Source: Atrichornis clamosus (lineage: Eukaryota; Chordata; Aves; Passeriformes; Menuridae). From it: a stretch of DNA of 64,000 nt. A program made the position numbers and the translations under genes. Position 1 is the stretch's first letter. Each line of letters begins with the position of its first letter. The notes under the pieces were generated by a model, which was given only the letters and a program-made list of their open reading frames with translations, was not told the origin of the DNA and searched no databases. Location of the stretch: positions 62,001 to 126,000 of the forward strand of contig WBMZ01012791.1 of assembly GCA_013400975.1 (NCBI GenBank). The letters run 5' to 3'. Below are positions 57,516 through 64,000 of the stretch, in pieces.

Positions 57516-60500
57516 AGGCAGGGCCTCTGCTCTTCATCTGCAGCTGTAGTTCATCCTCTTTTGTGGTAGCTCTTGTGGGGAAAGGGGAAAAATGTGGTTA
57601 ATATTAGTGTTAGTGCCAGGAGTCCCAGAGTCTGATACAATTATATAGTAAGTCTTGTAAGAAATCTAAGCCGCAGATATATTAACAATTCTATTCTCTT
57701 AAATTTGCATACCAAACAAATTTATCCCCTTCCAAAAAAATAAGAAAGATGAAGAGGACATGGAATGACAGTTTAGTTTTGTAACGATAGCTGACATCGT
57801 AGTTTATTTGCTTACATTTTAACTGATATTTCTATTTCCGCTCCTTCTTTTCTAACCATAAGAATGTTAAGAGTTGTTTCACTCTGGATGTGAAAGGCTC
57901 TGTTGCAGTCTGCTCCTGAGCAGTATTTTCAAGTGAACTGGAGACAGCAATCCCCCAAAACAGAGAGCAGCCGATATTCTACTTGACTGAAGAGTAGGGA
58001 CTTCAATGACATCGAAAGACTGAGCTCTATGAAGTGAGGAAGCAAAAGCTGGCTTGTACCCATCAACAAATTTCCAGAAAGAAAACTATTAGTTTAAGGT
58101 TATTGCCTCCAATACTAGTCAGTAAAATTAGGGTCTGGTTTCATTTGGGTGATCTGAAATCTCTAACTACATCAGCTGCGTTTTTATTTTTTAGGCCAGT
58201 GTAGCTGTCAGAGAGTTGTATTTTCCTGCTCCAAGCGAATGTGGGTGTATGTGAATATGTAACACAATTAATTTCCCAGAGTGGATGACATTTCTTTTCT
58301 TTACAGTGCTGAAATAGAAGTCAATTATCACTTTAAAATAGCTTGCCTTTCTAGCCTTCAAACAAATAGAGAAGAATATAGAATTTGCATGTGATGACTG
58401 TATTCTGTGAAATTCTTTTCTCTCTTTCATGTTATTAAAGCAAATAACAGTGTGTTATAGGGAATGACATCCTGGCTTGATGTAGAGCCCCAGGGGATGG
58501 GAAGAGCCTCCTTTTGCTTGAGCCAGTTCTGCAGGAGGGGCAAAGAATCCTGTTGCTTAGCCTAGGTGGTAATGGAAGAACAGAAAAACTGTCTGAATAA
58601 GTTACTTCAAGATTCAAAGTAAGTGTCAGAACAAGACTAAACCTTAAATATTCTACAATGCAGTAAGTATGTGCAGAATATCAATTGTTTTAGTGTTAGG
58701 CAGTAAAAGGTAAAAGAATAAAGGCAGAGTGGTCAACTGCAGAAAGGTTTTCCTTGAAGCTCAGAAAAGTGTTTGGCTGCCACATGCAGAGAAGTTTCAG
58801 CCTTTTGCCTTACTATAATACTGGCATCATGAGCCACTGTTTTTCCAGTCTTGGACTGTTTGCCAATAAAATAGCCTGTGTTTATTCAGGATAGTTGGGA
58901 TTACCAGCGGTTCATTTAGAGTGCTGCTCAAATTCCAGCTTTATTAAAGAATATTTATACTTGTATTTCCTCATTGATTCAATGTTTTGGGGTTTTTTTT
59001 TCCGTTTTCATATGTTTTCAATACACAACTTGCCTGGTGCTATGTAGAAATAATTTGTCATTTTGCCTTCCTTAGCCTTTGAGTTGCAGTCAGCTCCTGT
59101 GGTGGACAATTATGCCACTCATTGCTTTCATGAACTCATCTCACTCCAGCTTTGAAACTGGTCACAAGTTTTTTGCTTCTCTACCTTGTATGGGTTTTTT
59201 ACAGATTCTTACAGTTTTTTCTCTTGGGGAGTGGAGGGAGAGGGAAGGAAGTTTTGTGGGTTTAGTTTTTTTCCCCATTATCAGTGGATACATTCTGGTT
59301 CTCGCTCAAGCTGCCCATTATCTTAAATTAACTTTTCTCTTATGGCATTTACAGCTCTGATGTGTTTCTATAACCTCCCTGCCATTTTCTGTTTGCTTTA
59401 GTTTTACCACACTACAGAATCTGGGGTTTCTGTGCCGTTGTCCCACTGTGTGGTGCAGAACAGACACATACACAAAGATTTTGGCTGGCATGGAGGTATC
59501 CGGCTCCAGAAGCCAAAGCAACAGCTCTGTGCTTCAGATGACAAGCTTTCCTCAAAGCATATGGTCATGCTAATGTATCTCTTTTTAGGATGTGAGAGGG
59601 TGTCTCTGTGTAGGAGACACAGCAGCAGCATAAGGATGTGTTCTCCTAAAAATAATTAGGCTGCTAATATGAGGATTAGGTTTGCTTCCTTTCTTGCTGC
59701 ATCACTTTTTAAATGCTAACGTACATCACAGTTAGTAGTCCTTTTCTGCAATTTAAGGATTAGCGGTGTGGCCTGGTCGGGGTTTCATAACTGACTCTGG
59801 ACTGCCACTAAGCTGGGTGATGTGCTAAGCAGAGTTTAGAGCTGGAAGCACATGGCAGTTAAAGTGCCACCAAAATCTGCAGATAAATCCTATATGTTCT
59901 CACTGCTCATGACAACATATGTAAGCAGAACATCTTTAGCTACCACAAGTTCACTCTGTTCTCTTCCAAAGCACTGGCTTGTGCTGCTTGTGTGCTGCCA
60001 CCCACTCAGCAAGGAATCTGTTCCTCTGGCATTCGGTTTTTATTTCTTTCTCTTTTAAAATATAGTGTCTGTCACTTGGGAAGGTGTCCTGTTAATGGCT
60101 GCTTCAACACAGATTAACAAATGAAACTCAGCTGAGAGGACCTGCTGAAGAGAGAGTTGAAGTCTGATCCAAGGTTTTGGTTCATCCCCAGTTTCTGAAT
60201 CCCTGTCTCTCAATCCCTCCCTCCCATCTTGTTGTGTTAAGCCTCAGTCCATAATAGATGTGGTTGAATTGCTGAAAATGTCCTATAATTCATTCATATG
60301 GGTAGCAGAAATACATCAAATATTCTAACCTCATGATATTTAGAATCCCAAGATTAAATGAAAATGCATTATTCTTTTAAGGGGTTGTTCATTGTACCAG
60401 ACACGGGTTCAGCTTCGTTTGATCAGAGACTTTACACATACCACAGGTAATTTGCCAAGTCTACTTGCTCAAGAGTGCAAATGAGAATGGAATTGGATGC

Positions 60501-63500
60501 ATGAAGAACAAATAGACCTGCATAACCATCTCACAGCTTGAAAAATTGCATAGGTCTTTATCTGAATTTTAATGTACACTTCCCTTACTGTTATTTGCCC
60601 AGCTGTGGTACAGCAACTTTTCGGACCTCCAAAGTTTTGGGTAGCACAGAAAAGGCTGATTTGTTTTTTCTCAGAAATACAGTAAATTGCTTTATGTAGA
60701 AAAACACAAATCTGTCACATCAGAGTTATATGCTGTTATAGAAAGATTTACTATTGAAATATTTTGAAAAGAATTTTAGAAAGAGCTGCGATAGAGTATT
60801 TTAAGGTACTGTCACTGAATGCTAAATAATATGTCCTTGTGTCCAGCAGCCTGTGATGAGGTATATAATCAGGACAGTTATGGGCATTTCATTTTTCAAA
60901 TTGTTTGTGCAGGGGAAAATTGGTAATATTGTCAAACAACAACAATTTCATTGAAAGGTCTGAAGCGCTGACACATACAAAAAAAAGCCCTGTGGTTCCT
61001 GGCTTGTGAGCAAAGCAGCTCAGTATTGCTAAACCTGCTTTGCATTCCTTTACTTGCTGTCATCAACGTTCTTTGGCCACCGGTACCATCAGAAGGCTGT
61101 TGCTCAGGGACCATTCTTTGGGAACACTGTTCTATCTTAAAAAAAGAGATACTAAAAAGTAACTCGAGATGAAGATAGGTTTGTGAATTCTGACATTTGC
61201 AAGGTGTTGGTATAGAAACAGAATGATATATTAAAAAATTATGGCTCTTAAAATGTATTATTTTCCTTACTGCTGGCAGAAAGTGATGTGCTAGTTTTCA
61301 ATTTTAATGAGTCAACCAAATTAGTACCTTACCAAAAAGCAAAAATCCTTATCATCATTCTAAGATGTGAAGACCCAGGTGTAAAGTTTCTTCTGGTATC
61401 TTCTGGGCAAGCAGTTAAGAACCTGTTCAATATTCCTAAAAGACTTTGCTGTTTTGAAATCTTGTTTTCCTGATCTTCAACCGTTTTCTGGTGTTAGCCA
61501 TCAGTGTACTTAAAAGTCCTCTTCGAGAGTAACAGATCATTGAATCTATTTCCTAACATCAAACTATATGTAGGTAGTTGAAAATACTGGGTGGAACTCT
61601 TGGGAAATACAGCTTTTGTCTCAATCTCCCTCCAAACTTAATACTGCAGTGAGACAAGGCTTTAGCTGTATGGTTTTACAGCCTAGAGAATAGAAGTTAT
61701 TCTTTATTCTTAAAACTGGAAAACTTTGTTGCACAGATGTAATCCAAAATTGAGCACTTTGATGAAAAACTTTATTTTCTTTGTTATGCACTGAAATGGA
61801 GCCATTAATGATACTTTTTCTGGTTTTATTTACGTGATGCTCTAGTAGAATTGCACCTTACTGGCTTGTGTAAAATATTTGATTTCACCTAGGAAGTCCT
61901 GAATCTTCAGGGATAGTTAATATGGCAGAAGAAAATACAGATGCCTCTAGAAACGGTTTATTGTTGAAATGGCCCGGCTTTCTTGCAAAAAATCTATTTA
62001 TAGCACTGAAGGCATCTAAGGTGGCATTCTAGTACCCTTTTAATATTTAATGTTAAAGGGTCAAGTTTGTTGGTCTGATTCTGTCTTCCTAATAGATCAT
62101 TCAGGCACCAGAGGGTCAGAAGGTGTCTGAAGTATTAAGAAAGGAGAAGTAACAGGCTGAGGTCTATAGCTCTCAGAAGTCCAGCAACCTCACTACAAGG
62201 CAGCTCAGCATCTAGTGGGGGCCAATATCTAGCTTGTAATTATATCTAAGTTGTAATTAGGTTTGAACAATTGTTTGTGATATTTTAGATATGGTTTAGA
62301 TGTTTTAGTTGTTTAGATAAGCCCATCTGAAACAAATTGCCCGAACTTTTCTGACCTCAAGAAAGTTTTGGGATGGTACCTAAGTTCCTATAATACTTAG
62401 CTGGATACTGAGAACTACAAGACTTTTATCCACATGCTTTGCTTTTTGTGCTGCCTTGGCTGCTGTCCTGCCCTCCTGCCCCAGTCATGGTATCCTGATC
62501 CTCCCAGGTCCTGCCATACCCTGCCCTTACCATTCAGCATCTCACACAAGCAGTGTCACACCGGACTGACGAACCTCTCATCCAGAGGAGCCACTCACAT
62601 GTGCATAAGGTTAGTCCCTGTTCTCACAGCTTTCCAGGGGATCTCATCCCCTATTAAACAGCCTTTTGCAGCAGCTGCCTATGTCATAGCTCAGCAATTG
62701 GGGAAAATCCACAACCCTCTTAGGAAAAGCGTGCCAGTGCCTTGTAGTGTCGCAAAGTTTGGTTAGCCCTCTGCTAGCCTCTGTGGAAGCTGAAAGCATC
62801 TGGATCCTCCCTACATCTGGCACAGCACACAAGTCAGCTTGGCACAAAGGTGTTTTTGTGTCACATTTCCTGCAGTGTTATCTCAGATGTGACGGAATAA
62901 AAACCCTGTTCTTGTCCAAACTGTGCAAGATCATGTCAGGAACGAAGTTTATTTCAGTTGCAGGGAGAACTGACTTTATCATAAGTAAGCTTCAGAGGAA
63001 CTTACACATACTATCATAATCATTTACCTGCTATCTGTTCCACTTCAGTAATTCCAATTACAGGACATGGTAATTTGACAAGTATATGACATGCAATTTA
63101 AAAGAGTTTTAAATGTACCAGCCACTAAGGCTCTCCTAATCTGATCTAGCTCAATCCAAATCCTTTCTGGGAGCAGCACAACCCACACTGCACGGCAGTG
63201 AGAAAGGCAGGCTGGGAGCTGTTGTGAGAGCAGATGGTTCAGTGGGCCGCAGCTGATTTGTAGCTCATGTGAGCATGAAGTATTTATTGCACTCAGGAGC
63301 TATTCTTGTTTAAATACCCTTACATATTGTCTTTGCCACTGTTCCTATTATGTTTCCAGTAATGAAGTTGAACGTGCTTGTGCTAAATCCTCCCCATTGT
63401 GAGCACATTTGGGGATTTCTGCCTGAAGAGCTGTTTCCAGGTGCCCCTGCCATGATAGCTAGAATTAATTCAAGAAGAGGTGACAGAAGTATCTTTCTTC

Positions 63501-64000
63501 TGGCCTAAATAGGGAACAATTATAATATCTCCTGCCTGCTAAGGTGAGCTTTTAACCTCTGGAGATGAAGGCAGTGGAAACTCTTGGGAAATGTTTTGTA
63601 TGAAAAATTTAATTATTCTTTCTTAAAACAGAAAATAAGTCAAAATTAAAACACTTATGAAAACAGTTGAATGGTGCGTATTTTAAGAAAAGTGTTTTGG
63701 GAAAGATTTGGCTCCAAAAGCAGAGGAGGGTTCATCTACTACAGGCAGATACAGAAACTTTTACTTCTAATGTCTTGTGCCTTCCTCTTGACCTTCCCTT
63801 CCCACCAGTCTTCACTGCAGAACTTGGTTATTATAACCGAACTGTGTCTGAACACTGGGTGCGGGTCCCAAACAGGCTTTTTTTTCTGCTGGAAGTCTGT
63901 TCGTTTCTGTCGTGATAGGTCTGTGGTTAGTTTTGCACAAACTGTCTTAACAAGAAAGTTGTGTACAACTTTTCTTGTCCTGTTTGGCCTTTTCCACCCA
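57516..64000. other. Non-coding, nothing recognised
   Basis: AT-rich, probably intronic. The longest frame here (62434-62766, +, 110 codons) is Cys/Pro/Leu-rich and shows no family resemblance, splice support or promoter. Confidence 0.45.

Noticed and set aside
1..64000. CRISPR array, prokaryotic operon or bacterial mobile system
   Set aside because: Spliced eukaryotic gene structure, CR1 and ERVL-like elements and CpG depletion show vertebrate DNA; no regularly spaced repeats were found.

Overview
The window is vertebrate nuclear DNA and almost certainly comes from a bird. It is AT-rich, consists mostly of intron and intergenic sequence, and carries several CR1 LINE fragments ending in the diagnostic ATTCTATG-type tail. 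It also carries LTRs of the avian ERVL-like class. There are no operons, no CRISPR arrays and no prokaryotic features. A songbird-type genome is my best guess from the LTR families; that part is inference.

Region 1 (1 to about 14.9 kb): the 3' half of one protein-coding gene on the + strand. Eight exons with canonical GT-AG introns and compatible phases join into a 383-residue C-terminal coiled-coil region ending at TAG 14346-14348, followed by a 3'UTR with AATAAA signals. I recognise it as CEP135, the centriole-assembly protein, rather than its paralogue TSGA10, because of the C-terminal ERAIQEMRRHGL / STLRSPSRSPE motif. The introns contain a small CR1 piece, a probable assembly-made duplication beside the single N at 9807, and a candidate sense-oriented solo LTR.

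Region 2 (14.9 to 20.7 kb): intergenic. It holds a small GC-rich patch with a TATA-like box and an open first-exon-like frame (16.8-17.1 kb), a degraded CR1 (17.15-17.6 kb) and a nearly complete ERVL-like LTR on + (17.92-18.92 kb).

Region 3 (20.7 to 21.8 kb): a strong CpG island with several + strand splice donors. In human, CEP135 is followed in the same orientation by CRACD (KIAA1211), which has long 5' introns. The island is therefore most likely the CRACD promoter and first exon, and the remaining 42 kb its first intron(s). No CRACD coding exon was recognised.

Region 4 (21.8 to 64 kb): long non-coding stretch with CR1 copies on both strands, a candidate minus-strand LTR with a GA microsatellite (28.4-29.1 kb), a 5'-truncated CR1 with reverse-transcriptase remnants (29.1-30.2 kb), two abutting minus-strand ERVL-like LTR ends (47.03-47.69 kb), one good cassette-exon candidate (48,524-48,577) and a small CpG cluster (57.4 kb). 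Most other open frames here look like chance frames.
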